Part shown: positions 44,226 through 51,287 of the stretch, one piece after another
How the letters are laid out: each line of letters starts with the position of its first letter
Numbering within the stretch: position 1 is the stretch's first letter
Assembly: GCF_000463015.1 (NCBI RefSeq)
Contig: NC_022234.1
Coordinates: 558,001-622,000 of the forward strand
Origin: Variovorax paradoxus B4
GTDB taxonomy: Bacteria; Pseudomonadota; Gammaproteobacteria; Burkholderiales; Burkholderiaceae_C
Length of the DNA stretch: 64,000 bases
Direction: 5' to 3'
Translations under genes and position numbers: made by a program
Notes under the pieces: generated by a model
What the model was told of the DNA's origin: nothing
The model's database searches: none
Seen by the model: only the letters and a program-made list of their open reading frames with translations

Positions 44226-44594
44226 TGGTGTCTCCTTTGCTGACTGCATCCAACGGCAGCAGTTGTGGGGAGCGAGTGTGCGATGCAGGCTGGGTTAGGG
44301 GAATTGCAATATTTGGTCCTATTGATGCAGGGGATGCAATAAACGGAGCGCCCGATTCGCCGGCGCCGGACTGGCATCCGTCGCAAGCCCTGGCATGCTC
44401 CTTATCGAGGCCCGAGGCCCGAGGCCCGAGGCCCGAGGCCCGAGCCTCGGTTGCCGCCGGTGGTGTGAGGCGAAGCAGGGCGGTCGTGCTAGCGGTCGCG
44501 AATGACCGATATTCAACAGATCAGGCTGCCTAATGCGCCCGAGAAGACGGCGTCTCGATCTTGCATGAGGCGTGAGAGCAAAGGAGTCTCTAAA
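44226..44594. other. intergenic region with operon promoter and a 7-bp tandem repeat
   Basis: 369 bp. The half next to 44225 should carry the promoter of the hydratase operon: an AT-rich stretch GGAATTGCAATATTTGGTCC at about 44300-44319 contains an inverted repeat, AATTGCAATATT-like. The middle holds the GAGGCCC repeat. The right half (44505-44590) is the leader of the antitoxin gene, of which a decayed copy occurs at 49847-49928. Confidence 0.45.
44408..44449. repeat. (CGAGGCC)n tandem repeat
   Basis: Five to six perfect 7-bp units CGAGGCC ending in CGAGCCTCGG. Not a CRISPR: unit too short and no spacers. Probably slippage-prone; no coding role. Confidence 0.85.
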
Positions 44595-44948
44595 ATGAGC
44601 AAAATATTGAGCACTTCTCGGCTCCTGGAGAATCGCATGTCCATTTCGGTTCGCGACATTGTTCCGTTTTCAACAGCGCGCACCCACCTTTCGGACCTCG
44701 TACTGGAGGTGCAGAACGGCGCGGAAAAAATCATCACGAAGAACGGCGAACCGGCCGTGGCCATGATCGATGCCAAACGGCTGGACCACTATCACCGGCT
44801 GGAGCGTGCACGCATCCACCTGCTGTTGCTGGACGAGGTCGAACGTGGATTGGCGGATGTGCAGGCCGGCCGCACGATCGATGCGCTGGAAGGCTTGGCG
44901 GAGCTGAAACTGAAGTGCAGGGCGCGTTCCGGCGGCACTGCCGGCTGA
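44595..44948 (+). CDS. Phd/YefM-family antitoxin
   Basis: 117 aa. MSISVRDIVPFSTARTHLSD and IITKNGEPAVAMIDAKRLD are classic prevent-host-death (Phd/YefM) N-terminal DNA-binding residues; the C-terminal third would wrap the toxin. GGAG 8 nt before ATG 44595 and GGAG 6 nt before ATG 44637 make either start possible. One base separates the stop from the toxin start. The promoter-proximal leader and C-terminus are duplicated in a remnant at 49.85-50.07 kb. Confidence 0.88.
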   Translation: MSKILSTSRLLENRMSISVRDIVPFSTARTHLSDLVLEVQNGAEKIITKNGEPAVAMIDAKRLDHYHRLERARIHLLLLDEVERGLADVQAGRTIDALEGLAELKLKCRARSGGTAG

Positions 44949-44949
44949 A

Positions 44950-45381
44950 ATGGCTGGCCGCGAAGAAGAAGAGGGGGCGGCCCTGGCGCGCGTGCAGTAC
45001 GCGCGCAACTTTGCATCGAACCTCGAAAGCATCGAAGCGTTCTGGCTCGACAACGATTTTGCGCAAGGCTATGAGCGCCTGCTCGATGCGCTGAGCGATG
45101 TCGTTGTTCCGAACCTGCAGCGGCATCCTCGCATGGGTCGGCATTTCCTGAAACGCGCCGTCGAATCCGTGGAGGCGGAGCGGCTTCTCGAACGCATCGG
45201 CCTGCGGCTGCCCGCTTTGCGCCCCAATGCCGAGGTGCGCGAATACGTGATGGACGAATACCTGGTCCTGTACCTTGTGTCCGATGGCGATCCAGGTGAT
45301 GCGGGCATTGTCCAGTTGTTGGCGATCAAGCACCACAAGCAGATCGGCTTCGATGTGCCTGGCAGTTCAGCCGGCATCTGA
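44950..45381 (+). CDS. RelE/ParE-family toxin
   Basis: 143 aa. ARNFASNLESIEAFWLDN, LLDALSDVVVPNLQRHP and LAIKHHKQIGFDV resemble the RelE/ParE fold; REYVMDEYLVLYLVSD is the central sheet. It probably acts as an mRNA interferase or gyrase poison, and which one cannot be told. The N-terminal MAGREEEEGAA tail is atypical. Immediately follows the antitoxin, forming a type II pair. Confidence 0.82.
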   Translation: MAGREEEEGAALARVQYARNFASNLESIEAFWLDNDFAQGYERLLDALSDVVVPNLQRHPRMGRHFLKRAVESVEAERLLERIGLRLPALRPNAEVREYVMDEYLVLYLVSDGDPGDAGIVQLLAIKHHKQIGFDVPGSSAGI

Positions 45382-45458
45382 TCGCCAAGGATGACGCTGC
45401 CCGGCGGTCCAGCCACAGGGGTTCACTCCAAATCTCGGGTCGGTTTGGCATTTCGTCC

Positions 45459-46229
45459 TCAGACCTTGTCGGCACGCAGCGAAATGCTCTTCACGCCGAA
45501 CTTCTTCGTTGCGCCCTGCGCGTTGTCGGAGAGGAAGCGGTACTCATCGTTGACCTGCTCGGCTACGACGCGCAGGCCGGCAGTCTCGATGGCGTCCTTG
45601 TAGCGGGCGGCCTGCCAGGCACCCCCGATGCAGGCGGCCCACAGCGTGGTGTTGCAGGTGATGTTCTCCGGCAACTGCACGTCGGTCACGATGTCCGACA
45701 GGGCCAGCTTGCCGCCAGGTCGCAGCAGGCGAGCGATCTCGCGGAATACCTGTGGCTTGTCGACGGCGAGGTTGATCACACCGTTGCTGATGACGACGTC
45801 GAAGCTACCGTCCTCGAACGGCGTGGCATCGATGTAGCCCTTCACGTAGGTGACGTTGCGCACGCCGTCGCGCTGGCGCAGGCCCTCCGCCTTGGCACGC
45901 TGCGAGTCCGTCATGTCCAGGCCGATCACGGTCCCGGAGGGCCCCGTCAGCAAGCTGGCCACGAATGAATCCATGCCCGAGCCGCTGCCGAGGTCGAGCA
46001 CGCGCGCGCCTTCGAGATCATCGAGCAGGTGGAAGTAATAGCCGACGCCGGCGAAGGAATCGATGGACTCGGCCGGAACCTTGTCGAGGTCGGCTGGCCG
46101 GTAGCCCAGCCGTTCAGCCATCGCCCGTCCCATCTCGAAGTGGAACTCACCGTGCGGATGCTCGGCGACTTCCTTGTACATTGCCTGGACCTTGCCCTCG
46201 AGCTCGGCGCGATCGACTTGCGCGGCCAT
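45459..46229 (-). CDS. class I SAM-dependent methyltransferase, ArsM-like
   Basis: 256 aa. SAM motif I VLDLGSGSGMDSFV, motif II VIGLDMTDSQ, motif IV FDVVISNGVINL; then ITCNTTLWAACIGGA, where the Cys near CIGGA matches the position of an arsenic-binding Cys in ArsM-type enzymes. The C-terminal cysteines of true ArsM are not evident, so the substrate (As(III), another thiol-bound metalloid or a small molecule) is open. AGGAG 6 nt before ATG 46229. Second gene after the DsrE gene (23-nt gap), on the sigma-54 operon. Confidence 0.8.
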   Translation of the reverse strand: MAAQVDRAELEGKVQAMYKEVAEHPHGEFHFEMGRAMAERLGYRPADLDKVPAESIDSFAGVGYYFHLLDDLEGARVLDLGSGSGMDSFVASLLTGPSGTVIGLDMTDSQRAKAEGLRQRDGVRNVTYVKGYIDATPFEDGSFDVVISNGVINLAVDKPQVFREIARLLRPGGKLALSDIVTDVQLPENITCNTTLWAACIGGAWQAARYKDAIETAGLRVVAEQVNDEYRFLSDNAQGATKKFGVKSISLRADKV

Positions 46230-46252
46230 GTTTGGCTCCTGGGGTGAGGCTG

Positions 46253-46621
46253 TCAGAAGCTCAGGCTTGCGGCGCCGCGCAGCAGGCGTTCGTGGATCAC
46301 GCTCGCGCCCGCGATGGTCACGCCTTCGACGAAGTCGGGCTGCTCGTAGCCGCGGGCCTTCACGCACGGCGTACAGGCGTACAGGGCGCCGCCGCGCGCC
46401 ACGAAGTCGCGCACCAGTTGGGCCAGCGGATCAAGCGGCTTGACGTGGGTGGTGTCGGCCGCCTTCTTGCGCACGAGGTCCACGCCGGCGCTGGTCAGGA
46501 AGACCGCAACTTTCAATCCGTTGGTGATCCCGCCGTTGGCGATGGTGAAGCCCACCGAGGACATTTCGTGGTCGATGCCGTGCGTGATGAGCACCACCAG
46601 TTCTCTGCTTTCGTCTGCCAT
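46253..46621 (-). CDS. DsrE-family protein
   Basis: 122 aa. LVVLITHGIDHEMSSVGF start, KVAVFLTSAGVDLV, and GGALYACTPCVKARGY, with the Cys pair expected at the sulfur-carrying site of the DsrE/DsrF-like family. The family moves sulfur as persulfide or senses it. AAGGAG 8 nt before ATG 46621. First gene of an operon with the methyltransferase, driven by the sigma-54 promoter at 46656-46672. Confidence 0.85.
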   Translation of the reverse strand: MADESRELVVLITHGIDHEMSSVGFTIANGGITNGLKVAVFLTSAGVDLVRKKAADTTHVKPLDPLAQLVRDFVARGGALYACTPCVKARGYEQPDFVEGVTIAGASVIHERLLRGAASLSF

Positions 46622-46655
46622 TGCATTGCTCCTTGAGGAATGGAGCAACTCGTAC

Positions 46656-46672
46656 AGCGAAAGGCGTGCCAA
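46656..46672 (-). promoter_or_regulatory. sigma-54 (-24/-12) promoter for the DsrE-methyltransferase operon
   Basis: Read on the minus strand: TTGGCACGCCTTTCGCT. The -24 element TTGGCACG is perfect, and -12 is TCGC instead of TTGC, with the exact 10-nt spacing between GG and GC. It predicts a transcript start near 46645, 24 nt before the DsrE start and just ahead of its AAGGAG. A sigma-54 activator is encoded 1.8 kb away at 48424. A CTGC-N9-GCAG dyad at 46782-46798, about 120 bp upstream, is a possible activator site. Confidence 0.75.
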
Positions 46673-46830
46673 CCTGTTCGAGCTGGCGTTTCTCCTCTGA
46701 AACCAGGCAGTTTGGTCCGCAAAAGTGGCGGTTCGTTCATGTGTAGAACTGCATGGCCCATGTCTCTTTGGATATGACGAATCTGCTGGCGCCGCGCAGT
46801 CGTAGTCATTAGACTTTGATCGAGGTGACC

Positions 46831-47358
46831 ATGGATACAGTCCGAGAGTTGCAGTTCGGTCCGGGCATGCGCGTCGAGCGCCTGACCGAGGCGGCATTTC
46901 TGATCGCCGCGATCTTCACGCAGGACGTGCGCTTCGCGTACGTCACGTTCATCCTCACGCTGCTGCAGGCCGTGTCCCCGCGGTGGGCGCCGATTGCTCA
47001 GGTCGTCGCGCGGTTCGCGCGCTTTCGCGGCCAGCACCGGATCGGCGACATGTACTTCGACCTGGGTGGGAGCCGCGGCGCGTGCGCCATTTCCGTGGTG
47101 GTGCAATCCGCCTGTCTTGCGTTGATCGCGGCGGGTTTCCCGGTCACCGGATTTGTGCTCCTGACGGTGCCGACGGCCTCGTTTCTGATCGCGCCGACAT
47201 TGGGCTTCTGCGCAGGCTGCTGGTTCTACGTTCTCGGGCGCGACTTGGTCGGCCGCCGCGGCTGGCTGAAAGGAGGTTTCGATGATCACCACGACATCAA
47301 AATCGACGGCGAAGAGGCCCGCGATCAACCTGAATTGCGTCCTACGGCGCAACGTTGA
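46831..47358 (+). CDS. DUF4395-family membrane protein
   Basis: 175 aa with about four transmembrane segments (FLIAAIFTQDVRFAYVTFIL; ACAISVVVQSACLALIAAGF; FVLLTVPTASFLIAPTLGF). The end is polar. Two cysteines occur in GFCAGCWFYV, typical of DUF4395. Function unknown; family members often sit with rhodanese or thioredoxin-like genes. The 3' end overlaps the histidine kinase gene by 77 nt, in a different frame. ATG 46831 chosen; GAGGTG lies just before. Confidence 0.82.
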   Translation: MDTVRELQFGPGMRVERLTEAAFLIAAIFTQDVRFAYVTFILTLLQAVSPRWAPIAQVVARFARFRGQHRIGDMYFDLGGSRGACAISVVVQSACLALIAAGFPVTGFVLLTVPTASFLIAPTLGFCAGCWFYVLGRDLVGRRGWLKGGFDDHHDIKIDGEEARDQPELRPTAQR

Positions 47359-48427
47359 AACGCAGCCCTACGGGCGCTGCAGCGTCTGTACGCTCGAGCT
47401 CAAGCAGTGCCATGCGTGGCAATCCAACGGCTGGAGCTTCGCGCTCGTAGCGCTCACGCTGTCCCTGCTGCTGATGCCTCCCGGCTTGCCGCAGCAGCTG
47501 ATTGCGCTCGTGCTGCTCGGCGTGATTGTGTGGCAGGGGCTCACCAACCACAAACGCACCGACGATCTGATCTTTGGCCAGCACAAGCTGATGGCGTTAA
47601 CTCAGGAACTGCGCGGACAGCAGTTCGTGATCGAGAGCCAGAACGAAACACTCGCCGCGCAGGTTGACGCGCGCACTTCGGAATTGCGCGAGTCGAACAT
47701 GCGCCTGGCCGCCGCCAACCTGGAACTGCTCGAACTGGACAAGCTGCGATCGGCGGTGCTGTCGAACGTGTCGCACGAGCTGCGCACACCGCTCACCGGC
47801 ATCTTCGGCTCAGCACAGAACCTGCGCGACGGCCTGGCCGGCGGCCTCACGACAGCGCAGCAGGAATACGTGGGCATGATCGAGAAAGACAGCGGGCGGC
47901 TGATTCGCGTCGTCAATGAACTGCTGGAGTGGGGGAGGCTGCAGGCCGGGCACATCGAACTGGATCGGGCAGCCGTGCCGCTACAGCCGATGCTGGCCGA
48001 AGTCGCAGTGCTGCTGCGCCCCGTCGCGGACCGCAAGGGCGTGCAGCTGTCGATGCCCGATGGCGAATCGACAGTGCATGTTCAGGCTGACGCGGACAAG
48101 CTCAAGCAGATCCTCATCAACCTGGTGGACAACGCCGTGAAATTCAGCCCGCCGCAGTCACGAGTCGATGTCCGCATTGAAGCAAATCGGCAAGTCGTCA
48201 AGATTCTGGTGGAAGACCAGGGAGTGGGCGTGCCGCTCGAAGACCGTCCCCATCTCTTCGAGCGCTTCTACCGTGGCCATGGCGCCGAAGCCGCGGCCGG
48301 AAGCGGCCTCGGGCTCGCGATCGCCAAGAACCTGGCGCGCCTGCATGGCGGTGACATCGCGCTGCAATCCGGCGCGGCGCGAGGAAGCGTCTTTGTCCTG
48401 AGCCTGCCGATGGAGGCCGAGGCATGA
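47282..48427 (+). CDS. membrane-bound sensor histidine kinase
   Basis: 381 aa. A cytosolic N-terminus contains Cys19 and a CSVCTLELKQC cluster (Cys33, 36, 43) before two transmembrane helices (about 50-67, 71-87). A coiled coil (about 100-155), HisKA with His165 in SNVSHELRTP, and an HATPase domain (NLVDNAVKF, EDQGVGVP, GSGLGLAIAKNLA) follow. The cysteines suggest a redox-, thiol- or metal-responsive input. A strong AAAGGAGG 5 nt before ATG 47282 confirms the start inside the preceding gene. The stop overlaps the response regulator start. Confidence 0.9.
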   Translation: MITTTSKSTAKRPAINLNCVLRRNVETQPYGRCSVCTLELKQCHAWQSNGWSFALVALTLSLLLMPPGLPQQLIALVLLGVIVWQGLTNHKRTDDLIFGQHKLMALTQELRGQQFVIESQNETLAAQVDARTSELRESNMRLAAANLELLELDKLRSAVLSNVSHELRTPLTGIFGSAQNLRDGLAGGLTTAQQEYVGMIEKDSGRLIRVVNELLEWGRLQAGHIELDRAAVPLQPMLAEVAVLLRPVADRKGVQLSMPDGESTVHVQADADKLKQILINLVDNAVKFSPPQSRVDVRIEANRQVVKILVEDQGVGVPLEDRPHLFERFYRGHGAEAAAGSGLGLAIAKNLARLHGGDIALQSGAARGSVFVLSLPMEAEA

Positions 48428-49791
48428 ATCGCATCGTCGTTGCAGACGACGATGCGGGCATCGCACGCATCCTCAGCGACCGGCTCCGGGACGCAGGCCA
48501 TGAGGTCGATGTTGCGCGCGACGGCGTCGAAGCCTTGCGCATGGCCGAAGGCGCCGACTTGCTGCTGCTGGACCTGGAGATGCCGCGCATGGATGGGCTC
48601 ACCGTGCTCGACAGCCTTCGGAGCCTGCCGGCTGCGCCCCTGGTCATCGTGATCACGGCGCACGGCGACATGGCCAAGGCCGTGCGCGCCATGCGGGCCG
48701 GCGCGTACGACTTCATCGCCAAGCCTTTCGATTCGACGACCATCCAGCTTGTGGTGCGGCGGGCGCTGGAGACGCGGCGGTTGAAGGCACACGTGCACAG
48801 TTTGCGCAGCGAACTCGGGCGCAAGCACTTGTGGGTGCGCGGCAGCGACCCTGCGATGGCGCGGATTGCCGACACGGTCGAGCGCGTGGCGCCGAGCAAT
48901 GCGACTGTATTGCTGCTGGGCGAGACGGGCACCGGCAAGGAGGTGATCGCGCGGGCCTTGCACTTGCAAAGCAACCGCGGCGATCAGCCTTTTCTGGCTG
49001 TCAATTGCGCATTGCTCAAGGGGGAGCTGCTCGAGAGTGAGCTGTTCGGACACGAGAAAGGAGCCTTCACCGGAGCCGATCGTGCGCGCACGGGCCGCGT
49101 GGAGACCGCGCGTGGCGGCACCTTGTTTCTCGACGAAATCGGTGAAATGCCGCCGCCGCTGCAGGCGAAGTTATTGCGGCTGTTGCAGGAAAAGGAGTAC
49201 GAGCGCCTGGGCAGCGACCGAACTCTCAAGGCCGATGTCCGGGTCATCGCGGCCACGCACCGGGATCTGGGCGCGGCGATTCGCGAAGGCAGCTTTCGCG
49301 AGGATCTCTACTATCGGCTGAAAGTCATCAGCATCCGGATTCCGCCGCTGCGCGAGCGGGCGGGCGACATCTTGCCGCTGGCCGAATGGCTTCTGGAGCA
49401 GCATGCTGCGGAGGCGGGGCGGACGATCCCGAAGTTGACTGAAGAAGTGCGCCAAGCGGTGCTCCGCTACGGCTGGCCCGGCAACGTGCGCGAATTGTCG
49501 AACGTGATGCAGCGATGCGCGCTGTTGGCCGGCGACACGGTCTCGCTATTCGATCTGTCCGAAGAACTGGTAGGCGGAGCATTCAGTGACGCCACGCCGG
49601 TGACCAGCACCGAAGAGCTGTTCGATCTGCCTTACAACGAGGCGGTCGCAGCGGCACGACGGTTGATCTTGCAGCGTGCGCTTGAACGCTCGGGAGGCCA
49701 CCAGACGCGTGCCGCCGAGCAACTCGGGGTCACGCAGCCCTATCTGTCTCGGTTGGCGAAGCAGCTTGGGTTGAGGCGAGATGAGCCTTAG
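48424..49791 (+). CDS. sigma-54-dependent NtrC-type response regulator
   Basis: 455 aa. Receiver domain with Asp50 (LLLDLEMPRMDG), AAA+ domain with GETGTGKE (Walker A, about 166-173), GAFTGAD (sigma-54 contact loop, about 213-219), GGTLFLDEIGEMP (Walker B), and a Fis-type C-terminal helix-turn-helix (RSGGHQTRAAEQLGVTQPYLS). Overlaps the kinase gene (ATGA), so it is its cognate partner. Target: most likely the -24/-12 promoter at 46656-46672. Confidence 0.93.
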   Translation: MNRIVVADDDAGIARILSDRLRDAGHEVDVARDGVEALRMAEGADLLLLDLEMPRMDGLTVLDSLRSLPAAPLVIVITAHGDMAKAVRAMRAGAYDFIAKPFDSTTIQLVVRRALETRRLKAHVHSLRSELGRKHLWVRGSDPAMARIADTVERVAPSNATVLLLGETGTGKEVIARALHLQSNRGDQPFLAVNCALLKGELLESELFGHEKGAFTGADRARTGRVETARGGTLFLDEIGEMPPPLQAKLLRLLQEKEYERLGSDRTLKADVRVIAATHRDLGAAIREGSFREDLYYRLKVISIRIPPLRERAGDILPLAEWLLEQHAAEAGRTIPKLTEEVRQAVLRYGWPGNVRELSNVMQRCALLAGDTVSLFDLSEELVGGAFSDATPVTSTEELFDLPYNEAVAAARRLILQRALERSGGHQTRAAEQLGVTQPYLSRLAKQLGLRRDEP

Positions 49792-49846
49792 GAGCGAACC
49801 GGCGAATGCGCGACTTTTGCGCGACTCGTGCCAGCGGCCGTGCATG

Positions 49847-50072
49847 GCCGATATTCAACAGATTGGGCTACCTGGTGTGCCTGAGAAGACGGCGTGTCGA
49901 ACTTGCATGGGAGGCAAGAGCTGAGAAGGCTTCAGACCCACCTGCTATTGCGGGACGAGGTCGACCAGGGATTGGCGGATGTGCAGGCCGGCCGCACGGT
50001 CGATGCGCTGGAAGGTCTGGCGGAGCTGAAACTGAAGCGCAAAGCGCGTTCCGGCGGCATTACCGCCGAGGC
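49847..50072 (+). pseudogene. decayed second copy of the Phd/YefM antitoxin locus
   Basis: 49847-49928 matches the leader at 44505-44590 (CGATATTCAACAGAT, GAGAAGACGGCGT, CTTGCATG). 49937-50072 matches the antitoxin C-terminus at 44816-44945 (DEV-GLADVQAGRT-DALEGLAELKLK). The central part with the DNA-binding domain is deleted, and no toxin follows. It forms a direct repeat with the intact locus about 5.3 kb away. Confidence 0.85.
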
Positions 50073-50075
50073 TGG

Positions 50076-51038
50076 CTATGCCCGTCCCTGCCGCAGTTGC
50101 TTGACCCACCGGAATGGCGCGGCAAGCCGCGAAACGCCCGAGTAAAGCAGCTCGTCGTGCGTGCGCGGGTTCGAGGTCGAAAGCGCGCGCATGAACTTGA
50201 TCTTCATGCGGTCCGACAGCGCCGATTCACCCGGCGCACGCGGCCGCAGGCCCAGCTTGCGCATGCAGTAGTTCACCTGGTAGACGTGCCCGCGCTCCTC
50301 CATCTCCGGCATCACGTAGTAGAGCGCCAGACTCACCGACACGTCCTTGCCGTTCTGGAGGCGGTGCGGCGCAAGAGGCGGATGATGGACGCCGATGCCG
50401 GGCACGAGCCTCCAGGCGCTGCCGGCGTCCGCGAGGTCGTCGCGGTAGATGCCGGCCACCGGGTTGTGGCGGTAGAAGTCCTCGATCTCGGGCGGCGTCA
50501 GCGTGCCGAACTCGCGCGGATAAAGGCGCAGGTCCTTTTCCCCCTGCACCTGCATGAGGAAGTTGGTCTCGTGGTCGAAGTGGTAGGCCACCGGCAGCCA
50601 CGGCGCGCTCAGGAACACCGACAGACTGCCCCATGTCATCTGGCTGCGTACCGGGCGGCGGGTGATTTCCTCGACGTCGGCCAGCAGCAGATCGAAAAGA
50701 TCACCGTACGCGGGATCCATCTCGTCGATGTAATGCAGCGCCACCCACTTGCCGTTCTCGCCGATCTGCTCGATGTTTTCGCGAAACCGGGCCTTGAGCG
50801 CGTCGCGCGGCAGCTTCAATTCGGCGGCCTTGAAGTAACGCTTGTAATGGTCGCGGTCGAACGCGCGCTCCGACAGACGCGCCAGGCGCTCGATCGACAA
50901 CAGCGGATGGCCGGCCAGGCCGTGCCGGAAGGCGAAGGGCTGCTCGTTGAGCTGCTCCCAGGCCTGCACATCGTCATGCTGGATGAGGCCGGACGCCGCA
51001 TGGCAGCCGACGCGAGGGTTGTGCAGGCGAGGAATCAT
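50076..51038 (-). CDS. JmjC/cupin-like Fe(II)/2-oxoglutarate oxygenase-type protein
   Basis: 320 aa. The segment VAYHFDHETNFLMQVQGEKD holds a His-x-Asp iron motif (HFD), and GVHHPPLAPHRLQNG supplies a distal His. The overall pattern fits the cupin-like JmjC domain of bacterial hydroxylases. The substrate is unknown. GGAGG 5 nt before ATG 51038 sets the start; an upstream GTG is less likely. Confidence 0.72.
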   Translation of the reverse strand: MIPRLHNPRVGCHAASGLIQHDDVQAWEQLNEQPFAFRHGLAGHPLLSIERLARLSERAFDRDHYKRYFKAAELKLPRDALKARFRENIEQIGENGKWVALHYIDEMDPAYGDLFDLLLADVEEITRRPVRSQMTWGSLSVFLSAPWLPVAYHFDHETNFLMQVQGEKDLRLYPREFGTLTPPEIEDFYRHNPVAGIYRDDLADAGSAWRLVPGIGVHHPPLAPHRLQNGKDVSVSLALYYVMPEMEERGHVYQVNYCMRKLGLRPRAPGESALSDRMKIKFMRALSTSNPRTHDELLYSGVSRLAAPFRWVKQLRQGRA

Positions 51039-51044
51039 GGCCAC

Positions 51045-51287
51045 CTCCGTATTGGTTATGAGAGGTATGAGTCAGAGACTAGGCGTTACAAAACCGACGT
51101 CCATCACCAAGGGGGTGTTTTTGGATGAAACATTCACAACATTTGAACTGACACTTTTGCTTTCGCCTCTGGTGCGAATCCTTCGCATCCGGGTTTGTCC
51201 TCGTTTTTTGGTTATTAATCAAAACTATATTGGTTATCTTCAATAACCTTTATGGCCGACGAAATGCCGCCGGCTGCGGAGACAAGC
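51045..51287. promoter_or_regulatory. AT-rich divergent region with a GGTTAT-N5-ATAACC dyad
   Basis: Separates the JmjC-like gene from the tannase gene. It contains GGTTAT (51232-51237) CTTCA ATAACC (51243-51248) and two more TTGGTTAT copies (near 51052 and 51208). The low GC against the surroundings supports a promoter region. No cognate regulator is adjacent. Confidence 0.4.

Noticed and set aside
44408..44449. CRISPR-like array
   Set aside because: 7-bp units without spacers; a simple tandem repeat.
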